Below, piece by piece: positions 24,129-33,400 of a stretch of 47,643 bases of DNA (position 1 is the first letter of the stretch; each line of letters starts with the position of its first letter). Location of the stretch: positions 1 through 47,643 of the forward strand of contig CAJOMV010000055.1 of assembly GCA_905235805.1 (NCBI GenBank). Direction: 5' to 3'. A program made the position numbers and the translations under genes. The notes below the pieces were generated by a model. The model was not told the DNA's origin. It ran no database searches and was given only the letters and a program-made list of their open reading frames with translations. The DNA comes from an uncultured Ruminiclostridium sp. GTDB taxonomy: Bacteria; Bacillota; Clostridia; Oscillospirales; Ruminococcaceae.

Positions 24129-24956
24129 AACATATTTCCCAGAACACCGCAGGAAAGCAAGTCCGAGAACGCGGTCAACAAGGTGGTGGAGCTCCCCGTG
24201 AGCTCGATCGTGCCAAATCCCGCACAGCCCCGTGTCATATTTGACGACTACGAGCTGTCACGGCTTGCGGTCAGCATTCAGCAGAACGGTATCTTGCAGC
24301 CGCTCACGGTCCGCAGGATAGAAAACAGCCTGAATTACGAGCTGATCGCGGGGGAGCGCAGGCTGCGCGCCTGCAAGCTGCTGAATATGACGTTCGTGCC
24401 GTGCATAATCATCACCGCCTCCGTAAAGGACAGCGCCGTGCTTGCGGTGCTCGAGAATTTGCAGCGGCAGGATCTTACATTCATGGAGGAAGCGTACGCG
24501 ATCAAAAACCTGATAGATTATTACGGGCTCACGCAGGAGGAGACCGCCGCAAGGCTCGGCACGGCGCAGTCTACTATCGCGAACAAGCTGCGCCTGCTGA
24601 AGCTGACGGACGAGGAGAAGGCTCTTGTGGTGCAGTACAAGCTCACGGAGCGTCAGGCGCGTGCGCTCCTCCGCCTCGAGTCATCTCAGCGACCCGACGC
24701 GATACACTACATCGGAGCCAATCAGCTCAACACCTCACAGACCGACGCGTACATCGACGACCTTCTCAAGGGCAAACCGAGCAAGCCGAAGGTCACGCGC
24801 CGCTGGACCTTCCGCGCGGTAAATCTGTACATCAACACCTTCAACAAAACGATAGACGCCATGAAGGAAGCAGGGATAAACTGTGAGACTACCAAGAACC
24901 GCACCGAGGATTTTGTGGAGTATGTGGTGAAAATACCGCTGAAGCAGATAAACTGA
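24126..24956 (+). CDS. noc: ParB/Noc-family nucleoid occlusion-like protein
   Basis: The 276-residue protein is a ParB-family DNA-binding CTPase. It has the CTP-binding box GERRLRA (76-82), ENLQRQDL (110-117), and a helix-turn-helix with TQEETAARLG and QSTIANKLRLLKL (136-160). The C-terminal dimerisation region (RAVNLYINTFNKTIDAMKEAG) resembles Bacillus Noc more than Spo0J, and there is no parA partner, so I favour Noc, which keeps division septa off the nucleoid. A second chromosomal ParB is the alternative. It ends 112 bases before recG, with a terminator between. Confidence 0.85.
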   Translation: MNIFPRTPQESKSENAVNKVVELPVSSIVPNPAQPRVIFDDYELSRLAVSIQQNGILQPLTVRRIENSLNYELIAGERRLRACKLLNMTFVPCIIITASVKDSAVLAVLENLQRQDLTFMEEAYAIKNLIDYYGLTQEETAARLGTAQSTIANKLRLLKLTDEEKALVVQYKLTERQARALLRLESSQRPDAIHYIGANQLNTSQTDAYIDDLLKGKPSKPKVTRRWTFRAVNLYINTFNKTIDAMKEAGINCETTKNRTEDFVEYVVKIPLKQIN

Positions 24957-24960
24957 ACGC

Positions 24961-25000
24961 AGCAGGGGAACGATACGCTTCGTTCTCCTGTTGTTTGTTC
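24961..25000 (+). terminator. Terminator after noc
   Basis: AGCAGGGGAACGA (24961-24973) pairs with TCGTTCTCCTGTT (24980-24992), two wobble pairs, followed by GTTTGTT. Confidence 0.7.
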
Positions 25001-25001
25001 G

Positions 25002-25030
25002 TTGACTTTTTGGAGATGTTATGGTATAAT
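25002..25030 (+). promoter_or_regulatory. Promoter of the recG operon
   Basis: TTGACT (25002-25007) and TATAAT (25025-25030), spacing 17. AAGGAG precedes the recG ATG 38 bases downstream. Confidence 0.85.
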
Positions 25031-25068
25031 AATAAGATATAAGCGCGGAACAGGAATAAGGAGAAAAA

Positions 25069-27093
25069 ATGCAAGAAAGCGACAGCATTACAAAAGTGAA
25101 GAGCGTGGGGGAAAAGCGCGCGGCGACCTTTGCGAATATAGGGATATTCACTGTCGGAGACCTGCTTAGGTATTTCCCGAGAGACTACGCGGATTACAGC
25201 GTCACTGTCCCTATAAACGAGCTCATGCCCGAGGACACCGCGGTATTCCGTGCGACTGTCACCAAGAAGCTCCGCCCATACATCTCGTACAAGTATTCGA
25301 TATACCGTGTCACCGTCAGCGACGGCACGGACAGTATGCTTCTCACTTTTTTCAACAGCAAGTACAGCTTTGACCGTCTCATAGAGGGACATGAGTATAT
25401 TTTCAGCGGAAAGATACGCGGCACAGTGCTTACGAAGGAGTGCACCTCCCCGACCTTTATAGAGAGCGGCAGCACGAATATACTTGTCCCGAAATACCAC
25501 CTGACGGAGGGCTTGAGCGATAATATCATTTCAAACTGCATGAAGTACGCCTTCGAGAAGTGCGAGACCACGGAGGCGCTCCCCGCGGAGCTGATAGAGC
25601 GGTATGGGCTCATGGGTTACAAGGAGGCACTGAAAAGCGCTCATTTCCCCGACAGTCACGACACCCTCGACAAAGCTCGCAGACGTCTCGCGTTCGAGGA
25701 GCTGCTGACTCTTCAGCTCGGCATGAAGCTGATGAAGCAGCGCAGCCGCCGCACCGCACCTGTAGTCATGTCCGACGAGAGCATAGACGATTTCTTTGCG
25801 GGTTTGAAATTCACCCCCACGGGCGCGCAGATGCGCTCGATAAAAGAGTGCATCGCGGATATGAAGAGCGGCGCTCCTATGAACAGGCTCCTGCAGGGCG
25901 ATGTGGGAAGCGGCAAGACTCTCGTCGCGGCGGCTCTCTGCTGCTTTGCGGCGAAGAACGGCTGTCAGTCTGCTCTTATGGCACCTACGGAGATACTCGC
26001 GAAGCAGCATTACGAGACTCTCGCGGGATTTCTTGAGCCCCTCGGCATCGGTGTGGCGCTTCTCACCGGCAGCACCGTCAAAAAGCCGGTTTACGAGGCG
26101 ATCGAAAACGGCGCAGCGGAAGTGGTGGTGGGAACTCACGCGCTGATACAATCCGGCGTAAATTTCAGGAAGCTGGGACTTGTCATCACCGACGAGCAGC
26201 ACCGCTTCGGAGTGCGTCAGCGCACAGTGTTGTCCGCGAAGGGAGACGCCCCCCACACCCTCGTAATGTCTGCCACGCCTATACCGCGCACGCTTGCGTT
26301 CGTGATATACGGCGACCTTGACGTGTCGGTGCTGGACGAAATGCCCAAGGGGCGTATACCGATACGCACCTACGCGGTGGATTCGGGATATCGGGAGCGT
26401 ATCTTCAGGTTTATCATCAAGTATATAAACAACGGCTTTCAGGCGTATATCGTCTGTCCGTTTGTCGAAAAAAGCGAGGCAATGGCGGATAAGAAATCAG
26501 CGACGGAGTATTTTGACGACCTGAAAAAGACATGGTTCTCGGATATCCCGATAGGGCTCCTGCACGGCAAAATGAAGCAGGCGGAAAAGGACAGCGCCAT
26601 GGCGCGCTTCAAGAGCGGCGAGATAAAGCTGCTCGTCGCGACGACGGTGATAGAGGTCGGGATAGATGTGCCGAACGCGGTCATCATGGTGATAGAGAAC
26701 GCCGAGCAGTTCGGACTGTCGCAGCTCCACCAGCTCCGCGGACGAGTGGGACGCGGCAGCGAGCAGTCCCACTGCATACTCATCACCGACAGCACCTCTG
26801 ACTACACGAAGGCGCGCACCGATATTATGGTGAAGACTACCGACGGCTTTGAGATAGCGAACGAGGACTTAAAGCTCCGCGGACCCGGCAGCTTCTTCGG
26901 CGCGGCACAGCACGGACTTCCCGAGATGAAGGTCGCGGACGTGAGCAGTGACGTGCTGCTCGTACACGAAACGGGACAGCTCGCGGAGGAACTCCTCGCG
27001 GCAGACCCGAAGCTCACCGCTCCGGAGAACGCGGGTATCAGGAGACTTGTGCGGGAGCTGTTCAGGGAACGGGAGATATTCGGTATAAATTAA
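25069..27093 (+). CDS. recG: ATP-dependent DNA helicase RecG
   Basis: It remodels stalled replication forks and Holliday junctions. The 674-residue length is typical. An N-terminal wedge/OB domain (about 60-160) recognises the branched DNA. The motor has GDVGSGKT (motif I), TEILAKQHYE, DEQHRFG (motif II, DExH-like), SATPIPRTLA (motif III) and the C-terminal QLRGRVGRG (motif VI). It heads an operon with three genes at gaps of 9, 16 and 13 bases. Confidence 0.97.
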   Translation: MQESDSITKVKSVGEKRAATFANIGIFTVGDLLRYFPRDYADYSVTVPINELMPEDTAVFRATVTKKLRPYISYKYSIYRVTVSDGTDSMLLTFFNSKYSFDRLIEGHEYIFSGKIRGTVLTKECTSPTFIESGSTNILVPKYHLTEGLSDNIISNCMKYAFEKCETTEALPAELIERYGLMGYKEALKSAHFPDSHDTLDKARRRLAFEELLTLQLGMKLMKQRSRRTAPVVMSDESIDDFFAGLKFTPTGAQMRSIKECIADMKSGAPMNRLLQGDVGSGKTLVAAALCCFAAKNGCQSALMAPTEILAKQHYETLAGFLEPLGIGVALLTGSTVKKPVYEAIENGAAEVVVGTHALIQSGVNFRKLGLVITDEQHRFGVRQRTVLSAKGDAPHTLVMSATPIPRTLAFVIYGDLDVSVLDEMPKGRIPIRTYAVDSGYRERIFRFIIKYINNGFQAYIVCPFVEKSEAMADKKSATEYFDDLKKTWFSDIPIGLLHGKMKQAEKDSAMARFKSGEIKLLVATTVIEVGIDVPNAVIMVIENAEQFGLSQLHQLRGRVGRGSEQSHCILITDSTSDYTKARTDIMVKTTDGFEIANEDLKLRGPGSFFGAAQHGLPEMKVADVSSDVLLVHETGQLAEELLAADPKLTAPENAGIRRLVRELFREREIFGIN

Positions 27094-27102
27094 GGAGACA
27101 AA

Positions 27103-28224
27103 ATGGAATATATGCTGACGGCGCCGTGCAATTTCGGGCTCGAAAAGACACTGGCGTTTGAGATAAAGCGGGCGGGCGGACAGAATATAGTCACCCGCGA
27201 CGGCAGGATAGATTTTCTCGGAGGGGAAGAGGTAATCGCAAAGGCGAACATAACCACCCGCACTGCCGAGAGGGTAGGGATAGTCCTCGCGCGCTTTCAT
27301 GCGGAGACTCTCGACGAGGTGGTGGAGAACTGTCGGAATATCCCGATAGAGCAGTTCGCCGGACGGGACGACAAGCTCCATGTCCTGCAGGGGCATTCCC
27401 TGAATTCGGCGCTGACGAGCGTACACGCTGTGCAGTCCCGCATCATGGTGGGACTTGTGCGGAGAATGCAGGAGAAATACAAGCTTCAGCGGCTCCCGGA
27501 GACAGGTACTGAGCTCAGGATAGATTTTCTTCTGCTGAAAAATGAGCTCACAGTGACGCTCGACACCTCCGGCGCGAGCCTGCACAAACGCGGCTACCGC
27601 GCATTGTCGAACGCCGCTCCGATAAAGGAGACCATTGCCGCGGGGATGGTCGACCTTGCGCATATAAGGGATACGGATACGGTGGTCGACCCGTTCTGCG
27701 GGAGCGGCACGATACTGATAGAAGCTGCTATGAAAGCGGCGAATATAGCTCCCGGACAGAGCAGAAAATTCTCCGCGATGTACTGGCGCTGCTTTGACCG
27801 GAAGGTATGGGACAGAGCGTTCGAGGAAGCCCGCTCCGCGGTGAAGCAGGACTGCGCTTTCGAGGCATACGGCTATGACATAGACCCCGAGGCGGTGAAG
27901 CTCACAGAGGAAAACGCGAAGAAAGCGGGCGTCGATAAGTACATAAGGGTAAAGGCACGGGATATCGGGGATTTTCACTACACGAGTACCGCGGTGAAGG
28001 TGCTTACCAACCCGCCCTACGCGGAGAGAATGGGTACCTCGGAGGAGGTCCGGGAGATATACCGCACAATGGGCAGGGTGCTTCTGCCTCGCGGCGACAA
28101 CAGTCTCTACATAATAACATCGATAGAGGATTTCGAGGAGCTGTTCGGCGAAAAGGCTGACAAGAACAGAAAGCTGTACAACGGAATGATACAGTGCAGA
28201 CTGTATTCATACTATATCGGTTAA
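27103..28224 (+). CDS. THUMP-domain class I RNA methyltransferase (RlmL/YpsC type)
   Basis: It probably makes N2-methylguanosine in 23S rRNA, like the N-terminal half of RlmL. The 373-residue protein has an N-terminal THUMP/ferredoxin-like region (about 5-155), then a Rossmann methyltransferase with DPFCGSGTILIEA (about 195-207) for S-adenosylmethionine and the N2-amino catalytic motif NPPY (about 302). It lacks the second RlmK half found in Gram-negative enzymes, as is normal in Firmicutes. It starts 9 bases after recG. Confidence 0.92.
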   Translation: MEYMLTAPCNFGLEKTLAFEIKRAGGQNIVTRDGRIDFLGGEEVIAKANITTRTAERVGIVLARFHAETLDEVVENCRNIPIEQFAGRDDKLHVLQGHSLNSALTSVHAVQSRIMVGLVRRMQEKYKLQRLPETGTELRIDFLLLKNELTVTLDTSGASLHKRGYRALSNAAPIKETIAAGMVDLAHIRDTDTVVDPFCGSGTILIEAAMKAANIAPGQSRKFSAMYWRCFDRKVWDRAFEEARSAVKQDCAFEAYGYDIDPEAVKLTEENAKKAGVDKYIRVKARDIGDFHYTSTAVKVLTNPPYAERMGTSEEVREIYRTMGRVLLPRGDNSLYIITSIEDFEELFGEKADKNRKLYNGMIQCRLYSYYIG

Positions 28225-28240
28225 GCGGGGAGGCGGCGCG

Positions 28241-29113
28241 GTGCATTTCGCGGAAGCTAAAGGTATACTCAACGGCAGCGGCGGTCACTGCGGAATGAAC
28301 ATCTACCGCGGCTGTACGCACGGCTGCATATACTGCGACAGCAGAAGCCGCTGCTATCAGTTCACCCATGATTTTGAAGATGTCGAGGTAAAGATAAACG
28401 CTCCCGGACTGCTGGACGCTGCGCTGCGCTCGAAGAGAAAGCGCTGCATGATAGGAACGGGCGCCATGTCCGACCCGTATATGCACTGCGAGAAGAAGCT
28501 TGAGCTGACGCGCAGGTGCATGGAGACAGTGTGCCGCTATGGCTTCGGGTTCGCGGTGCAGACAAAATCCGACCTGATACTGCGGGATATCGACCTGCTT
28601 GACGAGATAAACAGGGACAGCAAGGCTGTCGTACAGATGACGCTCACTACATATGAGCCGAAGCTGTGCGGCATACTGGAACCGAATGTCTGCGATACGC
28701 GGCGCCGTATCGGGGTGCTGGAGCGCTTTGCCGAGCGCGGAATACCTGTATTTGTGTGGCTGTCGCCTATACTTCCGTTCATCAACGATACCGAGGAGAA
28801 TATCCGCGCGATACTTCGGGAGTGTGTGCGGCTGAAGGTAAAGGGGATAATGTGCTTCGGCATGGGCGTGACACTGCGGGAGGGTGACCGCGAGTATTTC
28901 TACGCGGCTCTTGACAGGCATTTTCCGGGAATGAAGGAGAAGTATATCCGCACCTACGGGGATTTGTATGAAGTCCCGAGCCCGTACAATGACAGGCTCA
29001 TGCGTATATTCACGGACACCTGCCGCGAAAACGGCATACTCTGCTCTCCGAACGAGTGCTTCGCGTATCTGAACGAGTTCCCGGAGCGGCATGAGCAGCT
29101 TTCTTTTTTCTGA
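28241..29113 (+). CDS. Radical SAM protein, SPL (spore photoproduct lyase-like) family
   Basis: The 290-residue protein has the radical SAM cluster motif C-x3-C-x2-C (Cys25, Cys29, Cys32: CTHGCIYC) close to the N-terminus, preceded by MNIYRG, which is typical of the SPL-type Rv2578c-like subgroup. It does not have the length or C-terminal cysteine of a true spore photoproduct lyase, so DNA repair of spore photoproducts is not implied. The actual substrate is unknown. The start is a GTG with GGGGAGG at 28227-28233. It shares an operon with recG and RNA-modification and FAD-dependent genes. Confidence 0.88.
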   Translation: MHFAEAKGILNGSGGHCGMNIYRGCTHGCIYCDSRSRCYQFTHDFEDVEVKINAPGLLDAALRSKRKRCMIGTGAMSDPYMHCEKKLELTRRCMETVCRYGFGFAVQTKSDLILRDIDLLDEINRDSKAVVQMTLTTYEPKLCGILEPNVCDTRRRIGVLERFAERGIPVFVWLSPILPFINDTEENIRAILRECVRLKVKGIMCFGMGVTLREGDREYFYAALDRHFPGMKEKYIRTYGDLYEVPSPYNDRLMRIFTDTCRENGILCSPNECFAYLNEFPERHEQLSFF

Positions 29114-29126
29114 ACGGAGTGACACG

Positions 29127-30371
29127 ATGAGCGATGATAAGATATATGATGTCCTTGTCATAGGCGCCGGACCCGCGGGAATGTTTGCCGCGATAACGGC
29201 GGCAGAGAACGGTGCGTCTGTGATCATAGCCGAGCGCAACGAAAAGGTCGGCAGAAAGCTCGCGATAACCGGCAAGGGCAGGTGCAATGTCACGAACGAC
29301 TGTGACGCGGAAACGGTGATGAAAAATCTCCCGAAAAATCCGAAATTCATGTACAGCGCGCTGAGCGCGTTCCCGCCGTCGGAGACCAAGGCGTTCTTCG
29401 AGGGCGAGGGAGTACCGCTCAAGACAGAGCGCGGTAACAGGGTCTTTCCCGTCTCCGACAAGGCTTATGATATAGTGGACGCGCTTTTCGGGAAGCTTAA
29501 GAAGCTCGGCGTAAAAATCGTACATACGCGCGTCAAGGAGGTTACCGCGGAAAACGGGCATGTCACGGGAGCGCTGACCGAAAGCGGCAGGATATCCGCG
29601 AAAAATGTGGTTATCGCCACCGGGGGAATGTCCTACCCGGTGACCGGCTCTACGGGTGACGGTTACAGCTTTGCGAGAGCGCTCGGGCATACGGTGACGG
29701 AGATAAAGCCGTCGCTGGTGCCGCTTGAAACGAGGGGCGGCTGTGCGGAGATGATGGGACTGTCGCTGAAGAATGTGACGCTCATAGTGAAGGAAGCGGG
29801 GAAGAAGAAGCCGGTGTACAGGGATATGGGTGAAATGCTGTTCACCCACTTCGGCATATCGGGACCGCTGGTACTGAGCGCGAGCTCGGTAATGGGCGAT
29901 GTAACGGAGGGCAGGTACACCGCGTATATAGACTTCAAGCCCGCGCTCGACCCGGAAACGCTTGATAAACGGATACTGCGGGACTTTGACGAGCGCCGCA
30001 ATATGAAGCTCGCGAACGCACTCCGCAAGCTTCTTCCCGAGGCAGTGATACCCGCAGTGCTGAAAAGCGCGGATATAGACAGCGAAAAGCAGGTAAATTC
30101 CGTCACCGGCGCGGAGAGATCGCGGCTGAGGGGAACGGTCAAGGCATTTCCGCTGGAGATCACCTCATACCGTCCGATAGACGAGGCTATAATCACCGAC
30201 GGCGGAGTATCGGTCAAGGAGATAGATCCCGGCACCATGAGCTCGAAGCTTGTGGGCGGGCTTTATTTTGCCGGAGAGGTGATAGATGTCACGGGCTTCA
30301 CGGGTGGCTTCAATCTCCAGACAGCCTTTGCCACCGCTCATGCCGCGGGTCTTGCCGCGAGCGGGAGATAA
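29127..30371 (+). CDS. NAD(P)/FAD-dependent oxidoreductase, HI0933/BaiN-like family
   Basis: The 414-residue flavoprotein has the FAD-binding motif GAGPAGMFAA (13-22), then AERNEKVGRKLAITGKGRCN split over the second FAD contact, ATGGMSYP in the middle, and the family end motif EVIDVTGFTGGFNLQ near the C-terminus. Members of this family include flavin-dependent reductases acting on hydrophobic substrates, but most are uncharacterised. The frame opens 12 codons upstream; GGAGTG before the ATG at 29127 and the FAD motif position decide the start. It lies 13 bases after the radical SAM gene. Confidence 0.9.
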   Translation: MSDDKIYDVLVIGAGPAGMFAAITAAENGASVIIAERNEKVGRKLAITGKGRCNVTNDCDAETVMKNLPKNPKFMYSALSAFPPSETKAFFEGEGVPLKTERGNRVFPVSDKAYDIVDALFGKLKKLGVKIVHTRVKEVTAENGHVTGALTESGRISAKNVVIATGGMSYPVTGSTGDGYSFARALGHTVTEIKPSLVPLETRGGCAEMMGLSLKNVTLIVKEAGKKKPVYRDMGEMLFTHFGISGPLVLSASSVMGDVTEGRYTAYIDFKPALDPETLDKRILRDFDERRNMKLANALRKLLPEAVIPAVLKSADIDSEKQVNSVTGAERSRLRGTVKAFPLEITSYRPIDEAIITDGGVSVKEIDPGTMSSKLVGGLYFAGEVIDVTGFTGGFNLQTAFATAHAAGLAASGR

Positions 30372-30406
30372 ATGTCCCGAAAACGGCACATATAGCCCGG
30401 GATTTG

Positions 30407-30435
30407 TTGACAAAATACAATACAATGTGTATAAT
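30407..30435 (+). promoter_or_regulatory. Consensus promoter of polC
   Basis: TTGACA (30407-30412) and TATAAT (30430-30435) with exactly 17 bases between, in the 112-base gap after the oxidoreductase. Confidence 0.92.
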
Positions 30436-30483
30436 AAAAAGACACACAATCGGAAACCTATGCGGAATGAAAGGAAATGAAAA

Positions 30484-33400
30484 TTGGCTGCAAGTTTACA
30501 GGAATTGTTTGAAGATCTTAAATTAAGTGAGAAGGCGGCAGAGGGAGAAGTACTTTCCGTGATCCACATGGAGGCAAACAACACTCTGCTCATTCAGCTT
30601 GCTCTGAATGAGAGGGTGCCCTTTTCAGTGCTGTTTGAAGATGCCGACAAGATAAGAGAAGCGCTCGGCTGCGGAATGGTCAGCATATATCCGAAGTATC
30701 CGAAGGAGCTGTTCGATGAGGACGCGCTTTTGGATATTACTGTATTCCTCCGCCGTGAGGGCTTCAATGTCAACGGCTATTTTGACGACGCGAAGGCTGT
30801 CATCGACGGCGAGGACGCAAGCATCGAGCTCATGCACCACGGGCTCACTGTCCTTAACGCGGAAGGGATAGACAATCAGATCAAGAAGTTCGCGAGAGGC
30901 TTCTACGACGTTTCGATAAATGTGACATTTACCGGAAAGACCGAGCTTGACATAGACGAGTATTCCAAAAGGATAGCGGAGGAGGACGCCGCACTTCCCG
31001 TTCCGCCTCCCGCACCGCCACCGGAGCCTCAGGACAGCGGGATCGGCAGTAAGCGCTCCTCATCCTCCTCTTCCGGCAGCACACCGCCTTCGCCTTCGCA
31101 GAACGGCGGCAGCGGACAGAGCTATTCCGGCGGGAAAAGACCGTACAGCGGCGGAAAGAAAAACAGTATCGTTTATCATGAAGAGCCGGTGGCTGTCCAG
31201 CTCCCGTTCGCACATGAGCTGTTCCGCGACGAGGCGGAGCTTTTTATAGGAAAGCCTATCAATGATCCGCCAATGAGAATGGCTGATCTTGTGACGGAGA
31301 ACGATAACGTGACCGTATGGGGCGAGATTTTCTCCGTAGAGGACAAGGTCATCAAGGACGGTATGTACAACAAAAAGACCGTTTATTTCACAGACCACAC
31401 CTCGTCGCAGACTCTCAGCATCTTTACTCCCGGAGATCAGGCGAGCTTCTATTCGTTCATGAAAAAGGGCGTTACGGTGCTTGTAAACGGCAGTGCCGTT
31501 GTGGATAAGTATACCAGGGAGTTTGTGATAGAGCCGCGCTCGATAATCAAGGTACATACGGTAGAGAAAGCAGACGTCGCGGAGGTCAAGCGTGTCGAGC
31601 TCCACATGCACACCAATATGTCCGATATGGACGCGCTCACTCCCGCCGCGGACCTTGTCATGCAGGCGTACAAGTGGGGTCACCCTGCCGTAGCGATAAC
31701 CGACCACGGCAACGCGCAGGCATACCCCGAGATAATGAATACCGTCGATAAGATACGCAAGAATGACCCCGATACGAAGTTCAAGCCTATCTACGGAATG
31801 GAAGCGTACTTCGTGAACAACGAGGCTCCGCTTGTAGAGGGCTGCACCGACAGGAGCGTTGACGACGAGATAGTTATCTTTGACGTGGAGACCACAGGCT
31901 TCAACCCTTCCTCCTGTCGCCTTACCGAGATAGGCGCAGTCAAGCTGAAGAACCTTGAGGTGGTCGAAGAGTTCCAGACCTTCGTAGACCCTGAGCAGCC
32001 TATCCCCGAGAATATAACCCAGCTCACAGGCATAACACAGGAAATGGTAGCCGACGCGCCGAAGGAAAAAGAAGCCGTAGAGATGTTCATGAAATTCTGC
32101 GGTGACGCTCCCGTAGCGGCACATAACGCGAAATTCGATATGTCGTTCATCACCGCGGTAAGCGACCGGCATCGTCTGGGCTTCCGTCCGCACAGCATAG
32201 ACACTCTCGCGATGTGTCAGTCTCTCATCTCCAACATCAAGAACCACAAGCTCAATACGGTAGCCGATTATTTCGGTCTCGGCGACTTCGGTCATCACCG
32301 CGCGAATGAGGACGCGAGAATGCTCTCGCTGATATACCAGAAGCTTATCGCGGAGAGCCGCAAGGGCAGGGACATAAAGAAGCTCGGCGACCTCAACTCC
32401 ATCATAGGCACAGATGTAAAGAAAATGCCTATGTACCACATGATAATCCTTGTCAAGAACAACCGCGGACTCAAGAACCTGTACCAGCTCATAGGTCTGT
32501 CGAACCTGAACTATTACAGGAGCCGTCCGCGTATCCCCATGTCAGAGCTGCGGGTGCACCGCGAGGGTCTGATCATAGGAAGCGCCTGTGAGGCGGGCGA
32601 GCTCTATCAGGCGATAGAGAACAACAAGGAAGAAGAGACGATAGAAAATATCGCGAAGTTCTACGATTTCCTTGAGATACAGCCCACATCGAACAATTTC
32701 TTCCTTATCGACAAGGGCATAGTTAAGTCGGAGCTCGCTCTCCGCAATATCAACAAGCGTATCTGTGATCTCGGCGATAAACTCGGCATACCGGTAGTGG
32801 CTACCTGCGACGTGCATTTCATGCGCAAGGAGGACATGATATACCGCGAGATACTCAAATCCGGCATCGGCTATGACGACGCGGACAAGCAGCCTCCGCT
32901 CTATTTCCGCACCACGGACGAAATGCTGGAGGAATTCGCTTACCTCGGCGAGGATAAGGCTAAGGAGGTCGTCATCGACAATACCCGCATGATAGCGGAT
33001 ATGATCGAGGATATCAGACCTATCCCGAAGGGAACCTACCCGCCCACCCTCGACGGAGCGGAGGAGGAGCTCCAGAAGCTCTGCTGGGACAGGGCAATGG
33101 AATGGTACGGCTATGAGGGCAAAATACCCGAGCTTGTCGAGAAACGTCTGCATAAGGAGCTTGACTCGATAATAAAGTACGGCTTTGCAGTCCTGTATAT
33201 GATAGCGCAGAAGCTTGTGGCGTTCTCGGAGAAGAACGGATATCTTGTAGGCTCCCGTGGCTCTGTCGGTTCGTCGTTCGTAGCGATAATGTCGGGTATC
33301 TCGGAGGTCAATCCTCTTGTACCGCACTATCGCTGCCCGAAGTGCAGATACAGCGAATTCATCACCGACGGCTCCTACGGCTCGGGCTTCGACCTTCCGG

